DNA of 64,000 nucleotides from Haemonchus contortus (GCA_000469685.2 LS997566.1:45123442-45187441); one strand, 5' to 3'; counted from the first letter of the stretch, positions 22,501-34,825 are shown. Notes: generated from the sequence alone by a model not told the origin. Program-made: numbers and translations.

Positions 22501-25500
22501 TCGCTTGGCAAACTCAAAACTCAAAGGATATCTGGTTTTAAACAGTCGATTGCTTATTTGCCCACGGTCTGCCTAAAAGAGCTACTGAATTTCCAAAAAA
22601 AAGAAACATCAAGAAATTTCGTAAAAGCACTGACAAGTGCACTGAATTTGGCCCTTCATGACTAGTTCTCAGAAGTTCGGTACTTGAGAACTATACATAG
22701 TAGTAAAGCTTTGGTGGATCCTGTCGGCGTGGTAGTTATGCAGCAAGAGCACGCTTGATTTCTATTCCATCACTGGCTGAAAGGTATCGTAATTGATAGA
22801 GGAAGTTGTAGGGTTATATTTGGTCTTGAAGAAAAAAGTCATTAATTGATCGTTATTGATCTCCACAAAAACTCATTTTCAGAACGAAAAACATGCATAC
22901 AAGCACATGATTGACAAGCCAAATGTGCTGATACGAGTTCACAAAGATGGCACAATTCTCTATTCAGTTCGTATATCACTGGTACTCTCATGTCCGATGC
23001 ATTTACAGGTGAGAAGCTGTTGATAAGTCCTATTTTGAAAGTTAAACAAAAAAGGCGAAACTGCTCATCATCAGTACCACCTACTCTTAGTTAACATCAT
23101 TTAAACTTTAATTAGCCTTTTGTTCGATTTTGTGGCTCAAAGAAGTTCGATTTGACTAATCACTTTAAAGCGGAGGGTTGTATCAAATTTTGAGACCTAA
23201 CGAAAATCCCGGTCTGGGGTTCGAATCCCGGCTCTACGCCCGCCCAGGCCATCCAAGCCTTCTATCCCTCCGGGGTCGGTTAATTGGTACCAGACTCGTC
23301 TGGGAGGATAAAAGCACTGACTTGTACATCGGCTGGCCACCGCAAGTCATTGTATAGGCCACTTACGCACTCATTACGCCACTACGATTCTGAATTGAAG
23401 TTGAGTGCGGGGACGCATCCTTCAATCAGATTAACGCCAAAAACTTTAAAACTAATTTTGAATGAAAATCCTGATGCAGGAAGCTTTCAGTTCTATCCTA
23501 TGGATGTTCAGCAGTGTTTTATTGATCTCGCATCATACGCCTATACAACAAAGGATATAGGTAAGTTACTTCGATTTTTCGTGAACTCGAATTGAAACCT
23601 GGAAAGCCAATTAGAAATTCAATTCAAAGAGGTATTGCTTGAAAAGAAGATTCAGGAGCTGTACAAAAAGGAAACACAAGAGAAAAATGAAAAAAAGCAT
23701 TAAAAGCAAGGTCGGACATAGGGTTTAGATGAAGTGGCTGTGTCAGATTAGGCATGGGAGCCGTTATCGATTCAGGGATGTTCAGAGGTCAATCTTTTCG
23801 ACGAGGTCATGAAAGTAACTCCAAAAAACTTTTGGACGTCTCAATGTAGTAGTTATTACTCCAGTTGACTTTACCTCTGACTTTACAACTCTTTATTCCT
23901 GTTCGTAGTTGCTGGTAATGGAATAGGTGGTAAAGTATAAAAAATAGTTACAGGTTAGGTGAATCAGAGAGGTGTTCTGTCATTTCAATGGCCGAAGGTC
24001 TTCATGGAACCCTTTACCATTACACTTCTGCTTCCCAGAAGCTTAGGACTTTTCTAAAATAAATTGTGAAATCGAGAGTTTTTGCAGATTATGTATGGAA
24101 AGTCGATGAACCGGTTCAACTAAAAGCAGGCTTATCGTCATCGTTACCATCTTTCCAATTGAACAATGTATCTACTACTTACTGTACAAGTATAACCAAT
24201 ACGGGCACCTATTCATGTCTAAGAACCGTCCTGCAATTACGAAGACAATTCAGGTAATTTTACACAAGTAAACAACGAAACAACTTCAAAAGTCATATTA
24301 GGAATTAGCAAATTAGCTGGAAAGGGTCTTTTGCTTCGGACCTCCAGTTACTGAAAGTGCATACAAATTTACTGTCGACATTTTTTTATTATTCATCTGT
24401 TTATTTGTTTCTCTTGAATATAGCTAACTGATGCGATCAATAAAAATCATTTATTGGATGCCAATCAATATTTTACATCAATTTTTCAGTTACTACCTCT
24501 TACAATTGTACATACCCTCGTGCATGTTAGTGATCGTCTCATGGGTCTCCTTTTGGATCGATCGGTCAGCAGTTCCAGCTCGAGTGACACTTGGAGTCAC
24601 AACACTACTCACAATGACTACTCAGGTTCTCAATAAACCGATTTACTTCTGAAAAATCTTTCAGCCTTCTTCGACTACCCGAAAATTTCAAGATCTATTA
24701 TGAAACTAAATTTTCGATACACATAAGGAACATTCTTCCTATTTTTTCTCAATTTTGTTAAAGCCTATGTCTTGCCATTGATTTTTTCGATTTTCAGTCA
24801 TCTGGTATAAACGCCAAACTACCTCCAGTTGCTTACATCAAAGCAATTGACGTTTGGATAGGAGGTCAGCATTGATTACTTCAATTTCCTCACATGGGCT
24901 TTTTGTTTAGAGATAGTTTATTAAATATAATAATTTGATTTTGCTAATTTGTTTTTCAGCATGTTTGACGTTCATTTTCGGTGCATTACTCGAATTCGCT
25001 TGGGTTACCTACATAGCAAATCGAGCACAAGGACGACGTAAGTAGTTCTCACAAACGCTGGCATACCTTAAAGTACCAAAGTCCTCTGAATAATAATGAA
25101 TTCAGATAGGTCCAATATTTTTGATACCCTAATTTTTAATTTTTTTTTGATTTTTGAGTACGCGCAGACAGCATTTTTCTGTTTTGTAGTATTCATTGTA
25201 GAAAAAATTTTCGTATTCTTTGTATCTCCATGTGTAGTCCGCGAACGCGACCGCACGCTTGATCATCATGCCTTGCGGACACTGAAGCAGCGAGTCGTCT
25301 GGAAATTCCTGTTGATATCCTTCCTTACATTTTCAGAAGAGAAAACGGCAGTTACCGTTATAGATTGCAATAATCAGAATTACCTTTTTAAATTTTATTT
25401 TTGTTTTATATTTTGATACAATCTTTTATTCAATATGTGCCATTCCAACCTAATAATGTGTTCTGATGATTTTATGAAAGTACATGTGGGAACCTGATCT

Positions 25501-25983
25501 TTGAACTTCCGTGTTTAGGGAAAGAAGTCAAAGAGGTAAAGAACAAGGTGTTACTGGTACGGGAAAACGATGAGGTCTGGGTACCACGGATCATACGAGA
25601 TCAAGAATTCGAGAAGTCCAAAGTGCTTCATAATCGGGTTAATCCTCAACGACCATTTTATCGGTGGGTGCCCACGGGGCATTTTACTTTTACTACTTTC
25701 TGGCCATACCTGGCAGTACAGAGTCCTATGGGGACCACCTATGTATTCGTGTAATCCAATATCTACCAATTCAGGTGGCTAGCAAGGACAATTGACTGGC
25801 ATGATGAAGCGAAACGAGCGGATTTGGTGTCGAGTAAGTGTTACCTTCCTAACGTTTGTTTAATGATCAAAACTAATCAATACTAATCGATTGCACGGTT
25901 CAGGGTTGTTGTTCCCGTTACTGTTTGTGTCTTTCAATGTGGCCTATTGGATTCACTATGCTCAGTATCAATCGCCAACATAA
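19596..25983 (+). CDS. Glutamate-gated chloride channel subunit (GLC-1/AVR-15/GLC-5 group), 15 exons
   Basis: Pentameric Cys-loop anion channel of nerve and muscle membranes; the family is the macrocyclic-lactone target. Exons: 19596-19741, 21008-21134, 21196-21298, 21389-21440, 21553-21633, 22251-22335, 22883-23008, 23491-23560, 24088-24253, 24490-24625, 24798-24864, 24960-25037, 25519-25663, 25775-25833, 25904-25983, all phase-consistent, giving about 506 residues. Visible: [14 protein letters not shown] and YDWRVRPP at the start of the ligand domain; Cys-loop C-x13-C containing FYPMDVQQC; a second Cys pair [14 protein letters not shown]1 [17 protein letters not shown]; the anion-selective PAR and M2 [19 protein letters not shown]3 [19 protein letters not shown]4 [15 protein letters not shown], ending YQSPT. 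The N-terminal segment before QPQTSD is long, acidic and Thr-rich (a Thr7 run). The true start and signal peptide lie upstream and are unresolved. It is closest to C. elegans GLC-1 from memory; orthology to parasite glc-5 is possible. Confidence 0.9.
21969..22010. repeat. Perfect GC-rich hairpin in a channel intron
   Basis: Arms aaggaaacgccgggcac (21969-21985) and its exact reverse complement (21994-22010) enclose an 8-nt loop. It lies in the intron between exons 5 and 6 of the chloride channel, inside a locally CpG-rich block (to about 22195) with repeated gtgcagcacgc words. This looks like a mobile repeat fragment. Confidence 0.85.
23200..23450 (+). repeat. tRNA-derived SINE in a channel intron
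   Basis: Contains a Pol III B-box, GGTTCGAATCC (23218-23228), followed by the shared SINE body: cggggtcggttaattggtac, then cagactcgtctgggaggata, then catcggctggccaccgcaag, ctacgattctgaattgaag and a decayed tail. It ends about 40 bases before exon 8 of the channel gene. The A-box half is poorly preserved. Confidence 0.8.
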
Positions 25984-26003
25984 CTTCTGTACACATTTTA
26001 CGA

Positions 26004-26009
26004 AATAAA
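26004..26009 (+). terminator. Polyadenylation signal of the chloride channel gene
   Basis: AATAAA 21 bases after the stop codon at 25981-25983. Confidence 0.75.
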
Positions 26010-27585
26010 TATTGATTTTCTCGCTTTCCTCACAGGGAATCAAGTGAAGCAGTGGTAACACGCGTTCCTCATAAACTACATCGCTCCCAGGATTGAAATT
26101 GCCTGGGAACATGATGAACACCCCAATTCTCCTATATAGTTTACCACTGTTGTGAAGTTTTGCATATGATAAACACCCAAGATGGATCGATATTAGAGTA
26201 ACTACTACTTTCTGCTTGTCTCTAGAGAATTCTGACGTTTACAACTTCATAATGGGTTATTCTGCATGTCAAGGTCAATAAAGGAAACTCGGTCTAGAAC
26301 TTAATAGTTAATAGTTCCGTGGCCTTGAATACTGAAAACTAGATGGATAACTGGGTCAAAACCCCCTATGTGATGGTCTTCGTATTTTTCATTTCATTTT
26401 TAATCCCTCTAGCATTCGAGAGAGTTTTTCGATCGCAGTTCATCAATAAAATGTTTCTGTGAGCAGATTCACGTAAACAAAATTGTAAAAAAAAATGTCA
26501 AAATTGAAAAAAGGTGAGAGTGTTCGGAACGGCAACTGGACAAGCTCCTTCACGTATGTTTCGCGTGATATCAATCATTCCCATGATACCAGAAGGAATG
26601 TGAGGGCGTGGCGCGTTCTCAACCATCAATACCTATCGGTTTTGACTCTAGTCAAGTTTTTACCTACAACCTAGCACTTGGAATAGAATAATTCGTTGAT
26701 TTTCTCTTCAAAAGGATGTCAAGCGTATTATTCAAACCAGGCATACCTCGTAGTCACACTACATATCATTGAACCGTATGGGTCCCGTAAGGAATTTGTG
26801 TAGATCCTGCACTGTTTGAGGGATGTGGGGTCTCGAAAAGCTTAAAATTGATCCAAGAATCTTAATAATGAGCATTTGTGAAATGCAATTCCAGTCGGAT
26901 CAAGGCTTGTTGAGAAATACGGCTTAGAATTTTCCTTACCCTCCCTAACCGAACAAGGATCTCGATTTTCATGTAACTTGAATTCAGGTGGATAGGTAAG
27001 TTTTCGACTACTGTTGAAGGATACGGAATTTGAATCTGTAAGTTGGGTTTCCTGAACGGATTATGAGCGATCAAGATTCACTCGGAGACAGTTGCTTGAC
27101 AGTTCTTCAAAACCATACTGTTGCTACTGAACTTACCTTATTCATTGCATAAGCAGTTTGACGTTCAAATCGCTGAGAAAAGCGGTAAACGGGTTTTTCA
27201 GGAGCTTTTAATAGTTGAGAGAAAGTGACGATGATCTGTGGTGAGGTACAATCGTTTTCGAATCGTTTATGACCACTCCTTCCGATGGAATTGATGTAAG
27301 CGTGATTTTGTCGATGCCATTAAAGTGTACTCCCGTAAACAGTTTATGGGAAACTCTTCGGCGATGATTAGATCGAAAATCATATGGTCAGATAGAATAA
27401 AGGAAAGAGAAAACTGCTAAATGGACAGTAAATAATCATATGATATGATGAGGACCCACTGATTTTTAATTCAAATGCAGAAATTTAAGCTTCTATTCGA
27501 CAAAATGATCACTTCAATGTGAAATGCAGCAATTCATAGCAAAGTGGTAAATGTACAAGTAGATATACCTTCAAACATTGTCTGC
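26010..27585. other. Intergenic, nothing recognised
   Basis: No ORF above background and no recognised repeat. Confidence 0.4.
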
Positions 27586-27587
27586 CT

Positions 27588-28715
27588 ATCTGTCCGTCTG
27601 CTTGTCTGTCTGTCTGTCCGTTTATCTGTCTATTAGGTGTGTGCATTAATTTCCGCCGTTTTTCGCGTGCAAAAAAAACTTATTTCAAAATTAAAACTAA
27701 ATGTACATTAACCAGCGTATTGCCCATCGTTAGCTACAACATCTTGTCATCTTTCCGGTATCTTTTTGACTCCGAGTCTAAAAAAGTCCTCATCTTTTGA
27801 GCAATCCTGTTATCCACCCATTTTCGCACTTCTTCGGCATTCCAGAAGCGTGTATCTGCCAAACTGGCTTGCATGGACCGGAATAGGTGGTAATCAGAAA
27901 GAGGAAGATCCGGAGAGTATGCGGGCTGAACAAACTGATCCCATCCAACAACTGCACTTTTTTATAGGGACATTCTTCGCAAAATGGGGTCTGGCATGTT
28001 CGTGGTGGAACGGCACCTCATGATATTTTCTTGCGATTAACGGCAGCTCTTAGGTAAGGGCATCCTACAAACTGTCCAGTTGGTGTTGTAGCGGTCGCAG
28101 TAAAAGTTTCTTTCGGGCTCAGCTGCTCATAGTTCAGAACAACCTTTTGATCCCACCACCAAATGCTTACACAGCATTACTTTTTGGCAATAAACATTCC
28201 GCATTCGTTGCAAGCTCTCGAGTGAAGAGAAACTATCTCAGCAGGTTCCTTCAGATGGAGCTTGTCCTCCATAGAAGCATTCGGTGGGCTTCAATGCCAG
28301 TTTTCTTGAAATCAAACAGCAGGGAAAGGGCCCCCCGGGGAAGCGGTTCGTTACGTTCCATGACCAATCGCTCTGAGAGCAACAGGATTTTGGGGCAAAA
28401 CTGGTCTGTCTGCCCTTAAGTAGGTAGCCAATACCCTACCTTACAGAACATGACAGGCTTCACCGATAAACCTCTAACATGGTTCGCGCAACGGCCCTTG
28501 GAATTCGGCGGCGGAAATTAATGCACACACCTAATAAATGTCTGCCTAATTGTCTGCCTCTCTGTTTGTCTGTTTATCTGTCTATCTTTGTATCTGTCTA
28601 CCTGTCCGTCTGTGTTCCATCTGTCTGTCTCTGTTGTCTGTCTGTCTGTACGTCTGTCTGTCTGTCTGTACGTCTGTCGGTCTGTCTGCCTGCCTGCCTG
28701 TCTGTCTATCTGTCT
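27588..28715. repeat. TCTG/TCTA-rich microsatellite split by a mariner element
   Basis: Imperfect TCTG repeats flank the mariner on both sides (27588-27633 and 28541-28715). This makes long meaningless ORFs on both strands (Cys/Leu/Ser/Val-rich, or Gln/Thr/Asp/Arg-rich in reverse). Confidence 0.9.
27636..28531 (-). mobile_element. Decayed mariner-family transposon
   Basis: An 896-bp element with 23-bp perfect TIRs starting ggtgtgtgcattaatttccg (27636-27658 and 28509-28531) and flanking TA dinucleotides. Minus-strand translation shows a broken transposase. An early block reads WWWDQKVVLNYEQLSPKET (mariner IWWDxKGVVxYELL...GET). The C-terminal D34D region reads YSPDLPLSDYHLFRSMQASL, then RFWNAEEVRKWVDNRIA. 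Stops and frameshifts between the blocks and the short length (intact mariners are about 1.3 kb) show it is inactive. Confidence 0.88.
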
Positions 28716-28719
28716 GTGA

Positions 28720-29900
28720 GATCCTTCACCAGCGGAATCGATCACGAAACAATGTGTTTTACCTAATTAGGTGCTACAGAAGACATAAGACGGCGCACAT
28801 GACAACAACGAGGAAAGCTCAGACTTGCCGATGAAATGTCGCTGGAATGGCTTGTCACAGTGATATCAAGACATCCGTTTCTCATCTGTTTGACCACGGC
28901 TCGGCTGTCAGACTCGAGGTCGATTAAAGCGATTACAGGCTGTCGTCGCCAATGTGTAATTGCGTGGTACTAGCTGTATCAACCTCGTAAAACCTTGTTT
29001 ACAAACACCAAATAAACAAATTATCATGCCGTTCAAGGTCAAAAGTCTGAACCTGTGTACGGGAAACAGCAGCCAAAATCTTTCAGAGGTACTGCACAAA
29101 TCGACGAGTGGAACGATCACGAATTTCTGGTTATACAGGCTGTTGCTTCAGTACAAGCGCTACCAGACGACAGAGTGTTCCCGCGGTCATCCAATCTCCA
29201 GTAATATGACCTAAAACCTGAGTCACACTTCTTAGGAGCCAAACGTTAGTGGAGGAAGCTTGGTGTGTTCAAAGAAGACGTCGCCCAAAAATCATCTCGA
29301 AAGGACCGTTGTAAGCCTATCTAGACTATTGAGAGTCCATTTCTTGGCTGAAACTACTAGTAACTACATGCAGATCCTAAAACATGCTCCCCTTCCCCTT
29401 TGATCTTTCCACATTCCGTACTTCAAAACCCTGTTGGTGTTTCTTCTGGAAACCCTTCTTTTCCTTTTCAAGAACAACAAAGTTAGTGGAGCAGTCACGC
29501 AAGGAAGGAAAGCTTTCATCTCTACCGGGCACATCTGTTCAACAGATTCTAAGACATCGAACAGAAGGGCCCGCAAGGCGATTCTCTGACTCAAGCTCAG
29601 AAACGGACTAAATAGGGTTTTCACTATCAAAATAAGTGAGATAGAATCTAGTTCCTGGAGAAACTCCTCGAAACGAAAGAAAGCTCCTACCTGATGAATG
29701 CGCTAGGTTTCGCCGTTTCCGATTACTAGTTGGCATCTAAATATAACGAGTTGCATGAATTGCAGAAGGCTACTTCCCGAATCTACTCGAACAATGCGCT
29801 ACTGCGACAAACAGTTTACGCCAAGGTTGTTTGACACTCTTAGCGACCACTACGGCGCGAATTAACTTTCGATTCACAGAAACTTGATTGCTACCGAATG
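28720..29900. other. Intergenic, nothing recognised
   Basis: Only short random-type ORFs are present. It forms the 5' flank of gene A. The B/C/D promoter block is not present here. Confidence 0.4.
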
Positions 29901-29916
29901 GCCTTACCAACTGCCA

Positions 29917-29923
29917 TATAAAA
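29917..29923 (+). promoter_or_regulatory. TATA box of gene A
   Basis: TATAAAA 41 bases before the ATG at 29964. No AGAATCGAAC block like that of B-D is seen upstream. Confidence 0.7.
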
Positions 29924-29963
29924 ACAGCCAAAACGAGACTGTGCAACAGAGCATCTCATTGCC

Positions 29964-31136
29964 ATGAGAAGCATCTTTGTTGTGGCGGTGGCCGTAACGG
30001 TCTACTGGTAAGATGTTGTTGTCTTTTCTATTGAATTATTGTGTAAATATTTTATGGATTAAATGAATTACCCACATATATTTCAGCCAATACGCCTTTG
30101 CCGGAGGCATGTCCGGAGGCGGCTACGGAGGCGGTGGCAGTGGCGGAGGCGGTAGCAGTGGCGGAGGCGGCTACATGGGCGGAGGAGGCGGCGGAGGAGG
30201 CGGTGGCGGAGGAGGAGGAGGTGGAGGAGGCGGAGGATATGCAGTAGCTCCTCCACCATACAACCCACCCGCACCACCCGCACCGCCCCCACCTGCACCA
30301 CCTGCACCTCCTGCACCTCCTGCACCACCTCCACCCTGTAGTGGTGCCAGCTGCGGTGGCGGCGGCGGCGGCAGCTACGGTACCGGAGGAGGCAGCGGAG
30401 GCGGCGGCGGCTACGGTGGCGGAGGCAGCGGAGGCGGTGGCAGCGGCGGTGGCGGCAGCGGTGGTGGCGGCTACAGTGGCGGAGGAGGCAGCGGAGGCGG
30501 CGGTGGCGGCGGCGGCAGCGGTGGTGGCGGCGGCGGAGGATACGGACAAGGTCCACCTCCTCCACCACCACCTCCACCCCACCACCCCACCCCCACCACC
30601 CCCACCACCCCCACCACCACCACCACCATGTAGCGGTGCTAGCTGTGGCGGCGGAGGCAGCTACGGAACCGGAGGAGGCAGCGGAGGCGGCGGCGGAGGA
30701 GGCAGCGGAGGCGGCGGCGGCTACAGTGGCGGAGGAAGCAGTGGAGGAGGAGGCGGCGGCGGCTACGGTGGCGGAGGAAGCAGCGGAGGCGGAGGCAGCG
30801 GAGGCGGAGGCAGCGGAGGCGGCGGCGGCTACAGTGGCGGAGGAGGCAGCGGCGGTGGCGGTGGCGGAAGTGGCGGCGGCGGCGGATATGCTGTTGCACC
30901 ACCACCAGTTGGACCACCACCAGTCGGACCACCCCCAGTTGGACCACCACCAGTAGGACCACCACCATGTAAGTTATACTTTAAGGCTCAATTATTGCAA
31001 AATTCATTATCATTCATACATAAATTTTATAGCCGGAGGAGGATATGCCGGCGGCGGAGGAGGTGGAGGATATAGAAGACGTGTATTCAAACGAAAGCAC
31101 ATGTCGATGAGGAGGAAACACTTCAGCAGGGCTTAG
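29964..31136 (+). CDS. Gene A: secreted Gly/Pro-rich protein with basic tail; frame broken once
   Basis: Exons 29964-30007, 30087-30968, 31033-31136. The signal peptide MRSIFVVAVAVTVYC is split by a phase-2 intron and continues QYAFAGG. The body alternates Gly-rich blocks (GGGGSGGG, with Tyr) and Pro blocks (YAVAPPPYNPPAPPAPPPP, YGQGPPPP). Two Cys modules (CSGASCGGG) and GPPPV repeats follow. The last exon encodes GGGY and a basic tail ending KHMSMRRKHFSRA. Total coding length is 1030 nt, one base more than a multiple of three: the frame changes inside the Pro tract at about 30566-30610, where no GT-AG intron fits. Upstream and downstream frames each match the paralogues B and C. It is therefore a pseudogene-like lesion or a sequencing/assembly slip in a C-rich run. 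The role is inferred to be extracellular structural. Confidence 0.8.
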
Positions 31137-31193
31137 TCGCTATTCCATTTAGTTGTAATGCCAAAACAATCGTAATGCGTGTATACGAGTATC

Positions 31194-31199
31194 AGTAAA
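31194..31199 (+). terminator. Possible variant polyadenylation signal of gene A
   Basis: AGTAAA in cgagtatcagtaaagctt. The same position in genes B and C reads cgagtatcaataaa, so the canonical signal has lost one base identity here. Confidence 0.55.
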
Positions 31200-31299
31200 G
31201 CTTTTTTCTCATTATTATTTGAATTGAACACCTTATTCTAAGCTACACATTCTCTCTGCCCTTTTTAGGACCCCTTAACGGGAATGAGAAGCTGTCCGC

Positions 31300-33060
31300 T
31301 GTTGGGCCCTTCTTGCAGGGTCAAGAAAGAAGGTAGCGGGAGCGGAGACACGGAAAGTGCTCAGCTCCATGACTCAGTTTGCGTCCTTCCTTAAATCGTT
31401 CTGTAAGTCATCTGGGTACATCAGAATGCAAGACTAGATTACCGTATTCACGAGAGTGCACTCAAGCACCTCGATTCAGAACATAAACATACGAATATGG
31501 GCAGATCCGATTCCCTTAGGGACCACCATATGGCACTTATTGACTTCGCCACTTTTTTTTTACCCTTCTTTTCAAATAGGGGTTTCTTACGATCCTCATT
31601 ACTTCTTCCCAGAGGTGCATGGGAAATATGGATGCAGATGGGCTCATGCCACGACCTGAGCAAGATCACGACAGAAAGTTTTGGATTTTGATTTCACAAC
31701 CGAGTGGACCCCGATCGCTTCGAGTGTGCATATGTGCGTCTCCCTTTTTGTCGACTTTCTTGGGAAAACCTTTAACAGACGTTGCGGTTAACAGTATCCG
31801 CTTGGGAAGACCATCCCGGGAGAGAGCCACGTATTTGACATAGTAATCAAATCTCCAGTGATTCCTGGGAATCGGAGAAACACACTACTTTCATTCGTTT
31901 GGGACTGTGCGACGATTGTGCTGATTTCGAAGGTATCGCAGGGTGTTGAGATGCTTGGTAGGACAAACTGACAAGTCGATCCAATTCTTACAGGCTCCGA
32001 AAAAGGCTGATCAGCAGAAGCAGAAACCATTCTAGGCATCCTTCAGTCCCGTGTGAAGTTGCATCAAGAAAGTCATACCATTGACCATATCTGTCTTTAG
32101 CTACAATAGCGCGTGACTGGAGGTTCAACCCACTCGAAGGTGCCCCATACTTCTTCCAGTGCCATTGGAGGGCAGTTTTTGTGGAGGGTATTTCAGTTCA
32201 ACTCCCACGCCGACGCAGCATATTGTGACAATGACCCTATAGGCCCCTCCCCTCCCCCTCCTCGGCTACACCTTCTACACGATTGGAGGTCCAAGGAACA
32301 AATTTCATTTTCAAAAGCAACAGTAGGCGGAATCAAAAAACAGCGGTAGTGATCCAATCTAATTTTACCTTTTAGTAATGATTGTGACGCTTAGCTGCGT
32401 ATGCAGATGACCTTCGATTACTCCGCGCATTTCTCGGTGTAAAGGAATTCCTTCGCACAACACTTTGGTCAATGCTTTCTTTATTAAAACAGCTTACAGA
32501 CCTTCAGGAACACTAGCGAAGGTAAGTAAGTACTGTCTGTAAAGTAAGACCAAATTTATTTTCGACCATAGATTCAAGTCCTTACTTTCGCTCATTAGAA
32601 CGAGCTCACATGCCGTATCGAAGCCCTTCAAACCGCCTCCTCTCCTACCCTCTCCCCCTCCTCCGTTTCCCCTCCTCAGGTCATTGAACACATCAATGTC
32701 TTCTATGAATAACAGGAAGTTCACTTTTCTTACGGGGAAAAATCAAGTTTATCAAGCGAATTAATCAAAGCCATTGATACAGTGGAAGTTCTTCTGTCTG
32801 CTCAGGAACTGCTCCAGTAGTTGTTGTAGAATTGGAAGTCGGGCGGCGATAGGTCAGACAGTTGGAGAAGCAGTTCGGACCTTGGATTGTTCGATTACTT
32901 TCAAGCCAGTAGTTGTCAGACGGTAGAAGTGGAAATTGGACGGCGATTGTTTGAAAGATGGACAATCAGATTTATGCTCGAATTTTTCACTAATTTCTTC
33001 TCAGCCAGGACAGCAAAAGGCTTGACGTTTAGGCTAGTGCTCAAGAATGTATGCAAGGTA
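31300..33060. repeat. Segmental duplication block 1, copy after gene A
   Basis: Non-coding DNA paralogous to the flank after gene B. Matching phrases include cttgggaaaacctttaacag (against cttgggaaagcttttatag), ctacaatagcgcgtgactgg (ctacaatagtgcgtaactg) and gatgaccttcgattactccg (gatgaccttcgattattccg, also near 46790). Order and spacing are conserved against 40280-42400. No gene is supported inside. Confidence 0.75.
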
Positions 33061-33094
33061 TTTAACTATTCTGAAAGAAGTGGGAGTGATGCAG

Positions 33095-33325
33095 TTGAAT
33101 CGAAATGGTCGTTTCGCGGCGAGAGCGACGACGCGCGCGAAGGACCGAGGCGGAATGAAGCAAAAGCGGAGCAGCGAGTAAAACGTAGGAACAAAAGATG
33201 TAATAGTAGAATCATGTCAAAAATAATAAACGCATATCGACCGAGGTGTATGAAGAAGGCTAAAAATGCAATAATGAGCCAACTAGCCCGCGACTGCCGC
33301 GTGCGGCGAATCGATCACACGGAAC
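33095..33325 (+). repeat. Dispersed repeat, forward copy
   Basis: About 230 bp from the gcggcgagagcgacg region to gtgcggcgaatcgatcacac. The reverse complement recurs at 36567-36790. It breaks the segmental duplication, so it is likely a later insertion. Confidence 0.65.
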
Positions 33326-34029
33326 CGATCCGACTGTCTGTCTCCTATGTCATTTTTCTGCCCTTCTCGGGATGTAGGAGTTTTTCTGTCCAAACTACAT
33401 CTTCAAGACTGAAAAGACGTTCGTAGAGCAAGGTTAAAGTGATTGTTCTGAGTATCGCACCCAGCAGTATCAGTTATGTGTAAGATACCGCGATCGTCAC
33501 CTATCAAAGGTTATTGCGAACCAAATAGTTTTTGACCTCACTGGGTCCAAATAGTATCGAGCTAAAACAAAGGAGAAGATTCGATTTTGTAGATAAGCTG
33601 GCGGAAGGTTGCCCTTCATAGCTCAAAATGTAAGGGAAATGGAAATAGTTTCTTTGGCAACTACGTCTGATTGCTGGACTCCTCCTCCAATTTCATTAAA
33701 AACTGCTACAGGAAAAAGACGATCATCAGATTGTGTTGAACGAGTGTCAACCATTATTATTTACTCTCCGCCCACATGTTCGTTGTTACGTCTGTGAGCA
33801 GCTGGTAGACGGTTGATAGCCAAGTATATCAGGAAGGTTCATCGGTCCAACCGACTTAGACGAAGTGATGAACGAGAAAAGTAGTCACTGATAAATTACT
33901 GGGTTTATATACTGTGGTTAGACCTAATAAGTCATATCAGCGTTCAGTGATATCACTAATCTAAGGATACCTGTAATTCGTGATGGGAAGTGTTTTCAAA
34001 GAGGGATTGAAGGGTAATAGCCGAATTAA

Positions 34030-34312
34030 AGGATAAAGGATGAAGTTTCCGGCATCCCGCCACACTCGACTTCAATTCAGGATTGTAGTGGGATCGTAAT
34101 GAGAGCGTATGTGGCCTATACAATGACTTGCGGTTTTCAGCCGATGTACAGGTCACTGTTTTTGTCCTCCCAGACCAGCCTGGTACCAATTCACCGACCC
34201 CGGAGGGATGGAAGGCTTGGTTATCCTAGGCGGGTATCGACTCGGGATTGGAACCCCTGACCGTATGTGTGAGATAGTGCCGCACTTGCCACTGCACCGC
34301 CACCGCCCACCT
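34030..34312 (-). repeat. SINE, full-length, minus
   Basis: Read on minus: a tRNA-like head with an A-box region (ggcggtgcagtggcaagtgc) and a B-box variant GGTTCCAATCC, then the shared body (ggggtcggtgaattggtacc) and a tail of ATCCTTT units. This is the clearest head in the window. Confidence 0.85.
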
Positions 34313-34825
34313 AATCAAGCTCGAGAAAGACACACTACGGCTAAAATAGCAATTACAGTTAAAAACAGATAACGTTTCTATTACTGTAATTCAAAAACTT
34401 GGAAAACCAAAAGAAAACTAACTGCTATATTGACTGAAGGGTTCCTTTTCCAGTGTCCTCTAGCATACTCTGAGGGAGGCGCAATATTTATCGAAATTGC
34501 CTTCAATCGCTAACCACTGAGTGGAATCTAGTCGGTGCTTCACCTCCCACTAGATGTTTCTGGATGTTTCCATCGTAGGCATGCAACTGCCGTCGTAGAG
34601 TCTTAATTAATCAGGACTCCTGATTCACATCATGCTTTGTGTGAAATCACAATTAGCCAACCGATGAGTCCATTCATCACAATTAGCCAACCGATGAGTC
34701 CAGGCGGTAAACCTAGCTTTTACCATGGTAATGCTACTTCATCGGTATGAGTGGGACAAATGCTACAAATGCTGCTTCCGAGCAAGACGAGCCCACAGTG
34801 TACTAAAAAATAGAGTGTATATCGA

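Noticed and set aside
23218..23228. Possible tRNA gene (B-box GGTTCGAATCC)
   Set aside because: No cloverleaf or acceptor stem surrounds it; it is the head of a SINE.
25235..25340. Possible extra M3-M4 loop exon in the chloride channel ([18 protein letters not shown])
   Set aside because: Splicing it in leads to a stop or breaks phase with exon 25519-25663, whereas direct joining of 25037 to 25519 is in phase and matches the family.
28479..28834. Cys/Leu/Ser/Val-rich ORFs resembling a secreted Cys-rich protein
   Set aside because: They are translations of a TCTG microsatellite in three frames.
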